Positions 53,620-60,711 of a stretch of 64,000 nt of DNA are shown here, in pieces. This DNA is from Brevibacillus choshinensis. GTDB taxonomy: Bacteria > Bacillota > Bacilli > Brevibacillales > Brevibacillaceae. Location: the NCBI RefSeq assembly GCF_016811915.1, contig NZ_CP069127.1, positions 2,331,001-2,395,000 of the forward strand, given 5' to 3'. Under the pieces are notes generated by a model. That model had not been told where the DNA came from, did no database searches, and was given only the letters and a program-made list of their open reading frames with translations. Position 1 is the stretch's first letter; each line of letters opens with the position of its first letter. The position numbers and the translations under genes were made by a program.

Positions 53620-54482
53620 TACGCTTCTTTCATCCAGTGGACGAATTGCTGAAAAGCTTCGTCCTCTTTTTTTGGATGCAAATAGGCGATCAATGTGGGG
53701 CGCAGGAGCTGTCCGTCAGCGATGTCGTGGGCAACAAGGGTTCCAGTTGCGATCTCCTCCCGAACGGTTCGCTCGGGCAGCATGGTGATCCCGAGCCGCT
53801 GCTCCACCATTTTTTTGACGGCGCTAAAGCTGTCCAGCTCCATGATGACATTTGGGAAGACGCCATGCTGAGCGAGAAAGTGATCGATGCGCTGGCGATA
53901 AGGTGCCGTATGGTTGCCAAAGAGGATCATTTCTTCCGTACCCCATTCTGGAAAACCGGGGAAGCCTTCTGCCCATGGATGCTCAGGCGCAGTGACCAAC
54001 AGGATGCGATCGCTCGGCAAAAACTCCTGGTAAATATGCGGGTGATACATCTCGCTTCCGAGAAAGGCAATATCGGCTGTCCCCGTCAGCAAGGCATTGA
54101 GGGACTCTTCATATAAGGTCGAACGCACGTAACAGGTAAACTGCGGGTTGGCCTGACGATACTTCCCAATCAACCGGGGCAGCTCATACGCAATGAAAGC
54201 CTTGCCTGCCACGATGTTCATGGATTGACGCTGCTCTTTTTTCTCGGTAAACGAACGCATTTGTTCGACGATATTGGCGGCGATGGGAAGCAATCGGCGT
54301 CCTTCCGCTGTCAAGGAGACCCCGGACGCGGTGCGTACAAAGAGTGTAGTAGCAATTTGGCGTTCCAGCTGCTTGAGTCGGTGCGTAACGGTTGACTGCG
54401 CGAGAAACAAAGCCTGCGCCGCCCGGTTGATCGATCCATGACGAGCGATGGTTAAAAACACTTCAAGACTCTCTTTATCCAT
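53616..54482 (-). CDS. LysR family transcriptional regulator
   Basis: A 288-residue LysR-type regulator. The N-terminal winged HTH is FLTIARHGSINRAAQALFLAQSTVTHRLKQLE (core SINRAAQALF, QSTVTHRLKQLE), followed by a periplasmic-binding-like effector domain from about residue 85. AAGGAG lies 8 nt before the ATG. It is divergent from a methyltransferase-VOC-methyltransferase operon, and the 99-bp gap holds a perfect T-N11-A dyad, the standard arrangement for a LysR regulator and its target. Effector unknown. Confidence 0.94.
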   Translation of the reverse strand: MDKESLEVFLTIARHGSINRAAQALFLAQSTVTHRLKQLERQIATTLFVRTASGVSLTAEGRRLLPIAANIVEQMRSFTEKKEQRQSMNIVAGKAFIAYELPRLIGKYRQANPQFTCYVRSTLYEESLNALLTGTADIAFLGSEMYHPHIYQEFLPSDRILLVTAPEHPWAEGFPGFPEWGTEEMILFGNHTAPYRQRIDHFLAQHGVFPNVIMELDSFSAVKKMVEQRLGITMLPERTVREEIATGTLVAHDIADGQLLRPTLIAYLHPKKEDEAFQQFVHWMKEAY

Positions 54483-54513
54483 GTAAGCTGCTCCTTAGCA
54501 ATTTGTTCGATAT

Positions 54514-54538
54514 CTTGTTAGCAACATTCTATAACAAG
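54514..54538. promoter_or_regulatory. LysR-type operator (T-N11-A dyad)
   Basis: CTTGTTA (54514-54520), 11 nt, TAACAAG (54532-54538): a perfect 7-bp inverted repeat with the T-N11-A geometry, between lysR and the divergent operon. Confidence 0.8.
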
Positions 54539-54581
54539 GCAGGTGATTTTTGGAATAAGATAGTGGCAGGAGGTGTTCTTC

Positions 54582-55376
54582 ATGGTAAAAAAGGATGAAG
54601 TCAAAAAGGCGGTTCAAGAACAATTCGGAAGAAACGCCGAGCAATACGTCCAAAGCCAGACGCATGCGAAAGGCGATGACTTGGATCTGTTGGTGCCTTG
54701 GATGCAGCCTCAAAAAAATTGGACGGTTCTCGATATTGCGACTGGCGGCGGGCATGTAGCCAGAAAGCTGGCACCCCATGTGGGCCTCGTAGTGGCGACG
54801 GATCTGACGCGTCCCATGCTGGAGGCAGCCAGCCGGGCGAATCGCGAACAAGATGTCGATGGCATTCTTTACGTGCAGGCCGATGCAGAAGCACTGCCAT
54901 TCCTCGATGAAGCGTTTGACGCTGTAACGTGTCGAATTGCTGCTCACCACTTCCCGGATCCGGATGCCTTTGTCCGTGAAGTGAGTCGCGTGCTGAGACC
55001 AGGGGGAAGCTTTCTCCTGATTGATAATGTGGCCCCTGATGATCCTGATCTGGCCGCATTTATGAATAAAATTGAAAAGCTGCGCGATCCAAGCCACGTG
55101 CGCTGTCTATCGCCGGGCGAATGGCGAAGCCTCATGGAGAAGCATGGGTTGGCTGGCAGGATGCAGCGGCATCGCATGAAAAAATTCGACTTTCCGCAAT
55201 GGGCGAAACGAACCTCAGAGTCATTGCAGCAAGAAGAAGCGGTCGAAAATGAGCTGCTGCAGGCAACGGAACAGCAAAAAGCCTATCTGGAAATGGCAGT
55301 GGAAAATGGCAGAGTACGCACTCATCAGATTGAAGAATGGATGGTGCTTTATCAAAAAACGAGAGGAGATCATTGA
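54582..55376 (+). CDS. class I SAM-dependent methyltransferase (first of the LysR-linked operon)
   Basis: A 264-residue Rossmann methyltransferase of the UbiE/YcgJ sort. Motif I is VLDIATGGGHVARKL, motif II acidic residue in VVATDLTRPML, then ADAEALPFLDEAFDAVTC and LRPGGSFLLIDNVAP. The C-terminal 80 residues are helical and charged. The ATG at 54582 is preceded by AGGAGG. The VOC gene starts 1 nt after its stop. Substrate unknown; context gives a LysR-controlled three-gene operon. Confidence 0.9.
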   Translation: MVKKDEVKKAVQEQFGRNAEQYVQSQTHAKGDDLDLLVPWMQPQKNWTVLDIATGGGHVARKLAPHVGLVVATDLTRPMLEAASRANREQDVDGILYVQADAEALPFLDEAFDAVTCRIAAHHFPDPDAFVREVSRVLRPGGSFLLIDNVAPDDPDLAAFMNKIEKLRDPSHVRCLSPGEWRSLMEKHGLAGRMQRHRMKKFDFPQWAKRTSESLQQEEAVENELLQATEQQKAYLEMAVENGRVRTHQIEEWMVLYQKTRGDH

Positions 55377-55377
55377 G

Positions 55378-55752
55378 ATGGGTAACGCATTTGAATGGAT
55401 GGGCATTGATCACGTGCAACTGGCGGCTCCAGCTGGCTGCGAGGAAGAAGCACGACGATTTTTTGGGGATTTGCTCGGAATGACAGAGGTCCCTAAACCG
55501 GAAAAACTGAAAGTGCGCGGGGGCGTGTGGTTTCAATGCGGCCCGCAGATGATTCACATTGGCGTAGAAGCAGCCTTTCAGCCAGCTAAAAAGGCTCATC
55601 CAGCTTTCTTGGTTCACCAGATTGAGGGATTGATGAAACACCTGGAGGAGAAGGGAGTCGCGATCCGAATCGACGAAGAAATCCCAGGCTTGATCCGCTT
55701 TTTCGCAGAGGATCCGTTTGGCAACCGATTGGAATTTATGGAGGCGAAGTGA
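55378..55752 (+). CDS. VOC (glyoxalase/dioxygenase fold) family protein
   Basis: A 124-residue VOC protein with two beta-alpha-beta-beta-beta units. Probable metal ligands are His in IDHVQLAAP, His in QMIHIGVE and the final Glu in NRLEFMEAK; EDPFGNRLEFME is the family C-terminus. Such proteins include glyoxalases, dioxygenases and resistance enzymes; nothing here singles out one. AGGAG lies 9 nt before the ATG. It is placed between two methyltransferase genes with gaps of 1 nt each, so the three are coupled. Confidence 0.9.
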   Translation: MGNAFEWMGIDHVQLAAPAGCEEEARRFFGDLLGMTEVPKPEKLKVRGGVWFQCGPQMIHIGVEAAFQPAKKAHPAFLVHQIEGLMKHLEEKGVAIRIDEEIPGLIRFFAEDPFGNRLEFMEAK

Positions 55753-55753
55753 A

Positions 55754-56530
55754 ATGGGGATTGATTTTCATGCGGAAGAAAATCAAGGCGCGTACATAGG
55801 AAGAGCAGCGGATGAAACCTGGCTCCAAGCTATGCGTTCCCTCGTCAATCCAAAAGGAAAAAAAGTAATGGACATCGGCTGTGGAGGAGGGATCTATTGC
55901 AAAGCGTGGGTAGAGCTGGGGGCTGAATCCGTGATCGGTGCGGATTTTTCCGAAGTCATGCTCAAGGCTGCGTGGGAAAATTGCCGGGGTGACGAGCGAA
56001 TCAAGTTTATCCGCCGAGCAGCGCACGCTACCGGGCTGCCTGCGGGCAGTGCCGATATCGTCTTTGCACGTGCACTGATCCATCATCTGCCTGAGCTCGA
56101 CCCATTTTTTGAAGAAGCTTTTCGCCTGCTGTCTCCAGGGGGGATCCTTATCGTGCAGGACCGTACCATGAAGGATGTTCTGATGCCGGCTTCCCCCAGC
56201 CACTTCAGAGGATATTTTCTGGAAAAATTCCCACAGCTGCTAGCCAAGGAATCGCGAAGAAGGCCAGAGGATGAGAGCGTGCGGGAAACGATGCGAAAAA
56301 ACGGATTTGTCCAGGTTGACACCCGCGCCTTGTGGGAAGTCAGGCGCACCTATGAGGCGTGGTCCGAACTGGAAACCGATCTGCTGGCGAGGACAGGGCG
56401 CTCCATTTTGCATGAGCTGTCGGATGAAGAGCTGCAGCAGCTTGTGGAGCATATCGGAGAAAAGGTTTCCCATCAACAAAACATAGAGGAGCAAGATCAC
56501 TGGACAATTTGGATAGGAGTGAAAGGTTGA
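55754..56530 (+). CDS. class I SAM-dependent methyltransferase (third of the LysR-linked operon)
   Basis: A 258-residue Rossmann methyltransferase, distinct from the one two genes upstream. Motif I is VMDIGCGGGIYCKAW, followed by VIGADFSEVML, GLPAGSADIVFARALIHHL and LSPGGILIVQDRT. GGAGG lies 9 nt before the ATG, inside the end of the VOC gene. The C-terminal part carries a helical region and the end WTIWIGVKG. Last gene of the operon; no clear terminator follows. Substrate unknown. Confidence 0.88.
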   Translation: MGIDFHAEENQGAYIGRAADETWLQAMRSLVNPKGKKVMDIGCGGGIYCKAWVELGAESVIGADFSEVMLKAAWENCRGDERIKFIRRAAHATGLPAGSADIVFARALIHHLPELDPFFEEAFRLLSPGGILIVQDRTMKDVLMPASPSHFRGYFLEKFPQLLAKESRRRPEDESVRETMRKNGFVQVDTRALWEVRRTYEAWSELETDLLARTGRSILHELSDEELQQLVEHIGEKVSHQQNIEEQDHWTIWIGVKG

Positions 56531-56677
56531 GGCAAACTAGGGAAGCAATCATGAACCTAATTGTGAAATCGTCTGTCACAAATTTGGATATGCTTGTTTC
56601 ATAATTGGCAAAGCTATATAATGGAATTGCCATTGTATTCCGGTTTGCGTCATCTTGGTAAAGGAGTTGTCGACCTT

Positions 56678-56857
56678 ATGAAAGTGATTCTGTTTGATTT
56701 CCTCATGTTTATTTTCACGTTTTTTATCGCTTGGGGCTGTGTGAGCTCTTTCAAAGCGAAAAACAAGTTTGCAATCGGTTTCGGGATTATCTCTTTGCTG
56801 GTATTCCTTTTTGCCGATGGACTGATCATTTACTACGCAACCAAAGCGACTGCGTAG
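56678..56857 (+). CDS. small two-helix membrane protein, DUF2759-like
   Basis: A 59-residue protein with two membrane helices (about 2-22 and 32-54) separated by SSFKAKNKFA. The pattern resembles DUF2759 (B. subtilis YqgW), but I am not certain of the family. The ATG at 56678 is 11 nt after AAAGGAG, slightly long spacing; a TTG inside the gap is possible. It follows the methyltransferase operon by 147 nt and has its own terminator. Confidence 0.65.
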   Translation: MKVILFDFLMFIFTFFIAWGCVSSFKAKNKFAIGFGIISLLVFLFADGLIIYYATKATA

Positions 56858-56883
56858 AAGCAAACAAAGAATGGAAGTCTGAA

Positions 56884-56917
56884 GAGAGGGTGCGCGAGAT
56901 GCGCAGCCTCTTTTTCG
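56884..56917 (+). terminator. terminator after the small membrane protein gene
   Basis: GAGAGG..TGCGC pairs with GCGCA..CCTCTTTTT around GAGA. Confidence 0.85.
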
Positions 56918-56973
56918 TGTTTTACGCATGGGCCGAGGAAATTTTTAGCATACTAAAGGCGGAGGTGAAGCGG

Positions 56974-58140
56974 GTGATCAAGCGAAAAAAAACGGGCGCC
57001 TTTACGTACACGTCTGTGATCATGGCGGATCACAAGACCAAATTGCTCTGCAAACGGCTTCACTCCGACCATATTGCGCTCATCGATCATCCCGATGTCG
57101 ATGAGATGGCTGCTAGATCGTTGCAGGATGCGGGCGTATCAGTCGTCATTAATCTCTCACCCTATATGACGGGTAAATATCCGGCAGAAGGGGCGCGCAA
57201 ACTTTTACAGGACGGGATCAAGCTCTTCGAAGTCCCGCTAAGGCTCTATGACGTTACACTGATTGAACAACTCGATGGCTGCCAGGCCAGGATTGAAGAC
57301 GATCAGCTGATCATTCACGCTGGGCAGGGAGAATGCCAAAGCATTCCCCTTGAGGCAGTCACCGAAGAACATATACAGGCCAAGTGGCTGGAGGCCAACC
57401 GATCTCTCGACGAGACGCTCTCACGCTTTATCGATAATACCCTTCAGTATGCCGGACGCGAGAAGGATCTTTTTTTAAAGCCGCTCTGCCGCCTTCCCTT
57501 GCGCACCCGCATGGATGATCGGCATGTCGTGGTTGTCGTCCGCGGGAAGCATTATCGCGAAGATTTACAGACATTGCATGCGTACATACGCGAGTACCGC
57601 CCTGTACTGATAGGGGTGGATGGCGGAGCGGATGCCCTCATGCAAGCGGGGTATATCCCTGATTTAATCGTCGGAGACATGGACAGCGTTTCTGACAAGG
57701 CCTTGCTATGTGGTGCGGAGATTGTCGTCCACGCCTTTGCGGATGGGCGAGCCCCCGGGCAATGCAGGGTGCAGGAGCTCGGCGTACCTTATCATCTTCT
57801 CCCTGCCCCAGGGACCAGTGAAGATGTCGCGATGCTGCTGGCCTATGAAGAACAAGCCGAGCTGATTGTCACGATCGGCACGCACACCAATATGATCGAT
57901 TTTCTGGAAAAAGGGCGAAAAGGGATGGCGAGCACGCTGATAGTCCGAACCAAAATCGGCACAAAGCTGATCGATGCCAAAGGAGTCAACCAGCTATATC
58001 AACCACGCTGGTCGTGGAAGCTATGGGGCTGGTGCCTGGCCGCCATGCTGACTCCTGTGGGAGCTGCGCTGGTGATCAATCCCGTAGCCCGTCATGCTGC
58101 CCAAATGCTGTGGACGCAATGGCGTACTTGGGCCTATTAG
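56974..58140 (+). CDS. steA: SteA-like protein (TPP-kinase fold, putative cytokinetic protein)
   Basis: A 388-residue protein whose middle (about 190-330) has the thiamine-pyrophosphokinase-like core: IGVDGGADALMQAGYIPDLIVGDMDSVSD (blocks GVDGGADAL, DLIVGDMDSVSD) and TSEDVAMLLA. A C-terminal membrane helix lies near 350-370. This matches SteA of Corynebacterium, which with SteB acts at the division septum. The GTG at 56974 has GGAGG 8 nt upstream; the open frame upstream (from 56731) crosses a terminator and is rejected. A steB-like gene follows after 12 nt. Division role in this organism is inference. Confidence 0.85.
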   Translation: MIKRKKTGAFTYTSVIMADHKTKLLCKRLHSDHIALIDHPDVDEMAARSLQDAGVSVVINLSPYMTGKYPAEGARKLLQDGIKLFEVPLRLYDVTLIEQLDGCQARIEDDQLIIHAGQGECQSIPLEAVTEEHIQAKWLEANRSLDETLSRFIDNTLQYAGREKDLFLKPLCRLPLRTRMDDRHVVVVVRGKHYREDLQTLHAYIREYRPVLIGVDGGADALMQAGYIPDLIVGDMDSVSDKALLCGAEIVVHAFADGRAPGQCRVQELGVPYHLLPAPGTSEDVAMLLAYEEQAELIVTIGTHTNMIDFLEKGRKGMASTLIVRTKIGTKLIDAKGVNQLYQPRWSWKLWGWCLAAMLTPVGAALVINPVARHAAQMLWTQWRTWAY

Positions 58141-58152
58141 GGAGGCGGATGT

Positions 58153-58710
58153 ATGATTCCTTTTCGTTATCACCTCTTATCACTTGCAGCTGTCTTTTGC
58201 GCAATGGGGGTAGGGATCCTCTTGGGAGGCATGGCTGGGCATTCCTGGTTCACGGTCGGCGAACAGGAAGTGCTGGCAAAGATGGAGGCAAAATATGATA
58301 GGGCCCTGAAAAGCAACAATGAGCTCAAGCAGCAAATGAGTCGTTTGCTCATGGAAGTCGAGCGCAGCAATGAGGAAGTGATACACCTCATGGCGATGCG
58401 TTACTCACAGGACCTGTCCGGAAGCAGGGTGTTTGTCTGGAACCAGCCTGGTCTTCAGCCTGATTCCATCACGCGCCTGCTGCGATCTGTCGGCGTGGAT
58501 GTGATTCCGTACCAGGAGGGAGACTCACTGGAAAATGGACTGCTCCTGGTGTTCGCTCGCAACGAACCAGCTTGGCTGTCTGAATTGCCGTCTCCCCGTC
58601 GCTGGGTGCAAATCGAGCAGATGCCTGATTCACCTGCCAAACAGTGGGCTCTTCTGGAAAAAGTGCAGAAAATGTTGACGGAAATGAGGGTGGAGCATGA
58701 AAAAAGTTAG
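58153..58710 (+). CDS. steB: SteB/MctB-like membrane protein (annotated 'copper transporter')
   Basis: A 185-residue protein with one N-terminal membrane helix (about 10-30, AAVFCAMGVGILLGG), a coiled-coil stretch (about 40-80) and an alpha/beta domain outside the membrane. It belongs to the DUF3186/MctB family, often called copper transporter; SteB of Corynebacterium is a member and pairs with SteA. GGAGG lies 7 nt before the ATG. It overlaps the following glycosyltransferase gene by 14 nt. There are no obvious copper-binding clusters. Confidence 0.82.
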   Translation: MIPFRYHLLSLAAVFCAMGVGILLGGMAGHSWFTVGEQEVLAKMEAKYDRALKSNNELKQQMSRLLMEVERSNEEVIHLMAMRYSQDLSGSRVFVWNQPGLQPDSITRLLRSVGVDVIPYQEGDSLENGLLLVFARNEPAWLSELPSPRRWVQIEQMPDSPAKQWALLEKVQKMLTEMRVEHEKS

Positions 58711-59389
58711 TGTGGTCATCCCGGCCTACAACGAAGGTGATGCAATCGGGGCTACACTGCGTGCCATACGGGAACGATTTTTTTGTCAGGAGCTCATTGT
58801 TGTCGATGATGGGAGTGTGGATGGGACGGGAGAGTTGGCCAAGAAATGGGCTGACCTCGTAGTGCGTTTTCCGGTAAACCGCGGGAAAGGAACGGCTTTG
58901 CAAACAGGCTGGCAGCTGGCAAAAGGCGATGTGGTCATGCTCTTGGACGGAGACCTGCGTGAGAGTGCAGCCGAGGCCGCTCACTTGCTGTCGCCTGTGC
59001 TAAAGGATGAGTGCGATATGGCTGTAGCTGTCCTCCCGCCTCCTCGGTTACAAGCAGGAATGGGGCTGGCAAAGGGACTTGCTCATCACGGCATCCGCAT
59101 GCTGACCGGATTTGAGGCGGCTGCTCCTTTGTCGGGTCAGCGAGCCATTCGCAGAGAAATCCTTCAGCAGATGGGCAAGCTCGATAAAGGCTTTGGAGTT
59201 GAGGTGGGCCTGACTGTCGATGCTCTCCGAGCCGGGTACCGCGTTCAGGAGATACCCGTGTCATTTTCGCATCGCGAGACGGGAAACGACTGGCCAGGCT
59301 ACTGTCATCGCGGAAAGGAATTCGTCGCGATCAGCCGTACGCTGTGCCGGAAATGGTGGGAGGGAAATCGATGGAGCCGCAATGGCTAG
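58697..59389 (+). CDS. family 2 glycosyltransferase
   Basis: A 230-residue GT-A glycosyltransferase of the polyprenol-phosphate sugar transferase sort. VSVVIPAYNEGDAIGATL starts the fold, VVDDGSVDGTGE is the first Asp motif, VVMLLDGDLRE the DxD-like motif, then VSFSHRETGNDW. No membrane helix, so it probably acts at the membrane surface. It overlaps steB by 14 nt and the MraY-like gene by 19 nt. Together with a lipid-phosphate sugar transferase next door it suggests synthesis of a lipid-linked glycan; substrate unknown. Confidence 0.85.
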   Translation: MKKVSVVIPAYNEGDAIGATLRAIRERFFCQELIVVDDGSVDGTGELAKKWADLVVRFPVNRGKGTALQTGWQLAKGDVVMLLDGDLRESAAEAAHLLSPVLKDECDMAVAVLPPPRLQAGMGLAKGLAHHGIRMLTGFEAAAPLSGQRAIRREILQQMGKLDKGFGVEVGLTVDALRAGYRVQEIPVSFSHRETGNDWPGYCHRGKEFVAISRTLCRKWWEGNRWSRNG

Positions 59390-60247
59390 TAGCAGCTGCG
59401 ATTGGACTCGTCACGCCAGTAATGCTTCATCGCCCGTTATTTGCCTACGCTCGGAAGAAGCTGAGTAGGCGTGGGATGCGTCGGTTGAATTATCGAGGGC
59501 TTGAAGTGGTAACGGGGGAGGAGTCATTCTCGTCGCTTCGTCCATCATTGCGATGCTCTTCATGCTGGGATATGTCATTGCCGCATCGTCTGACGGGAAG
59601 GAAGGAATGCTGCTCGGGGCAGGACTCTTGGCGACAGCCCTTTGGGATGGCAGGATGATTGCTCGACAGATCAGCAGACCAAAGGGTTTCGAGGTCACTT
59701 TGGGACGCTGTGGAAGGAGCGGAGAATCACCAGTGGAATGCGGAAAGTCTGGGGAGGGGGAAGCACCGCGGTCGTCATTGCATGGGGGCTCGGGGTTTCC
59801 GATGTTTGGTCGGGGATGCTTGCTGCCTGTTTGCTGGCAATCTCCCCCAACCTGCTTAATCTGTTTGACCTGCGACCCGTGAGAGCCATCAAAGTGTATT
59901 GGCTGCTCCTGTCCCTGGCGATGGTCATCGGGTGTTGCACAGGAGGAGTATCCAGCAGCTATGTCCACGTGCTTTGGCAGCTGCCCGTGCTGGTAGCGAC
60001 GTGCCTGTTTTTTCGGCACGATGCCGGCGGGCGCATCATGCTGGGGGATACGGGGGCAAACGCATTGGGGTTTTGCGCCGGGTACATGTTTGTCGTCAGC
60101 GCGCCTGTGGGCGCTCAGGCACTCCTGCTTCTGGTATTCATCCTCTTGCACATCGTAGCGGAATTCTTCTCGATTTCGAGTTTGATTGAAAAGCATGGCT
60201 GGCTGGAGCGCATCGACAGGTGGGGGCGACCGGCAGAGCCGAAATGA
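59371..60247 (+). pseudogene. MraY/WecA-like glycosyl-phosphate transferase, interrupted by two apparent frameshifts
   Basis: The protein is readable only by joining three frames. It begins MEPQWLVAAAIG at 59371 (GGGAGG 7 nt upstream), shifts at a run of five G (59514-59518), continues SSIIAMLFMLGYVIAASS, shifts again at a run of three G (59644-59646), then reads WQDDCSTDQQTKGFRGHF to the stop. One extra G at each site restores about 292 residues with MraY-family motifs: the DD block, NLFDLRPVRA and MLGDTGANALGF. Membrane helices fit the family. Both lesions are single-G losses in G runs, so a sequencing error is as likely as real decay. Third frames alone give no function. Confidence 0.78.
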
Positions 60248-60249
60248 AA

Positions 60250-60287
60250 AAGAAGAACCAGGCTGAAATCCTGCCTGGTTACTCGTC
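60250..60287 (-). terminator. terminator of yqzF, possibly bidirectional
   Basis: AACCAGGC pairs with GCCTGGTT around a 9-nt loop; on the minus strand it is followed by CTTCTTTTT. It overlaps the yqzF stop and lies just after the MraY-like gene. Confidence 0.78.
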
Positions 60288-60539
60288 TTCGTCTGTCTCT
60301 GGAATCATGAATCGCGGTTGTACCCGATTCTTTTTTCGTTCATGATGCAAAATGAATCCTGCAATAAAAAGGACGGGGATGGCAAAGCAGAGGATGCCGA
60401 GCACGAGCTTTCCCCATAAAAAGCCGATCTCCGAGGATATGGAGTAGAAGAAGGCATCTCGGATTAATTTAATGCCGTACATGGCGATGGCTGCTGGAAT
60501 CACCATGATCAGAAGGGCGATGACTTTCTGTACAACCAA
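60279..60539 (-). CDS. yqzF: DUF2627 membrane protein YqzF
   Basis: An 86-residue protein with two membrane helices (about 6-25 and 40-62) and a basic-then-acidic C-terminus. KVIALLIMVIPAAIAMYGIKLIRD is the DUF2627 signature (quoted ends KVIALLIMVIP, MYGIKLIRD). The start is uncertain: TTG at 60539 gives the usual family length, with AAAGG 12 nt upstream; an ATG at 60602 would add 21 residues. In B. subtilis yqzF is also next to bkdR. Function unknown. Confidence 0.78.
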   Translation of the reverse strand: MVVQKVIALLIMVIPAAIAMYGIKLIRDAFFYSISSEIGFLWGKLVLGILCFAIPVLFIAGFILHHERKKNRVQPRFMIPETDEDE

Positions 60540-60711
60540 GGGTGTTTCACACCTTTCTATCTCATCCCATTCATCATAGCGAAAGCAATCCGGCTTGTCC
60601 ATAAGCGACCTGCACACGAGCGAGCGCACGCTAGGCAACTACGCCTGTCCATCCCTGAACCATTGGAGTACAATGGTAACGAGTATGATTGTTAAAAGTG
60701 AGGGGGCACAC

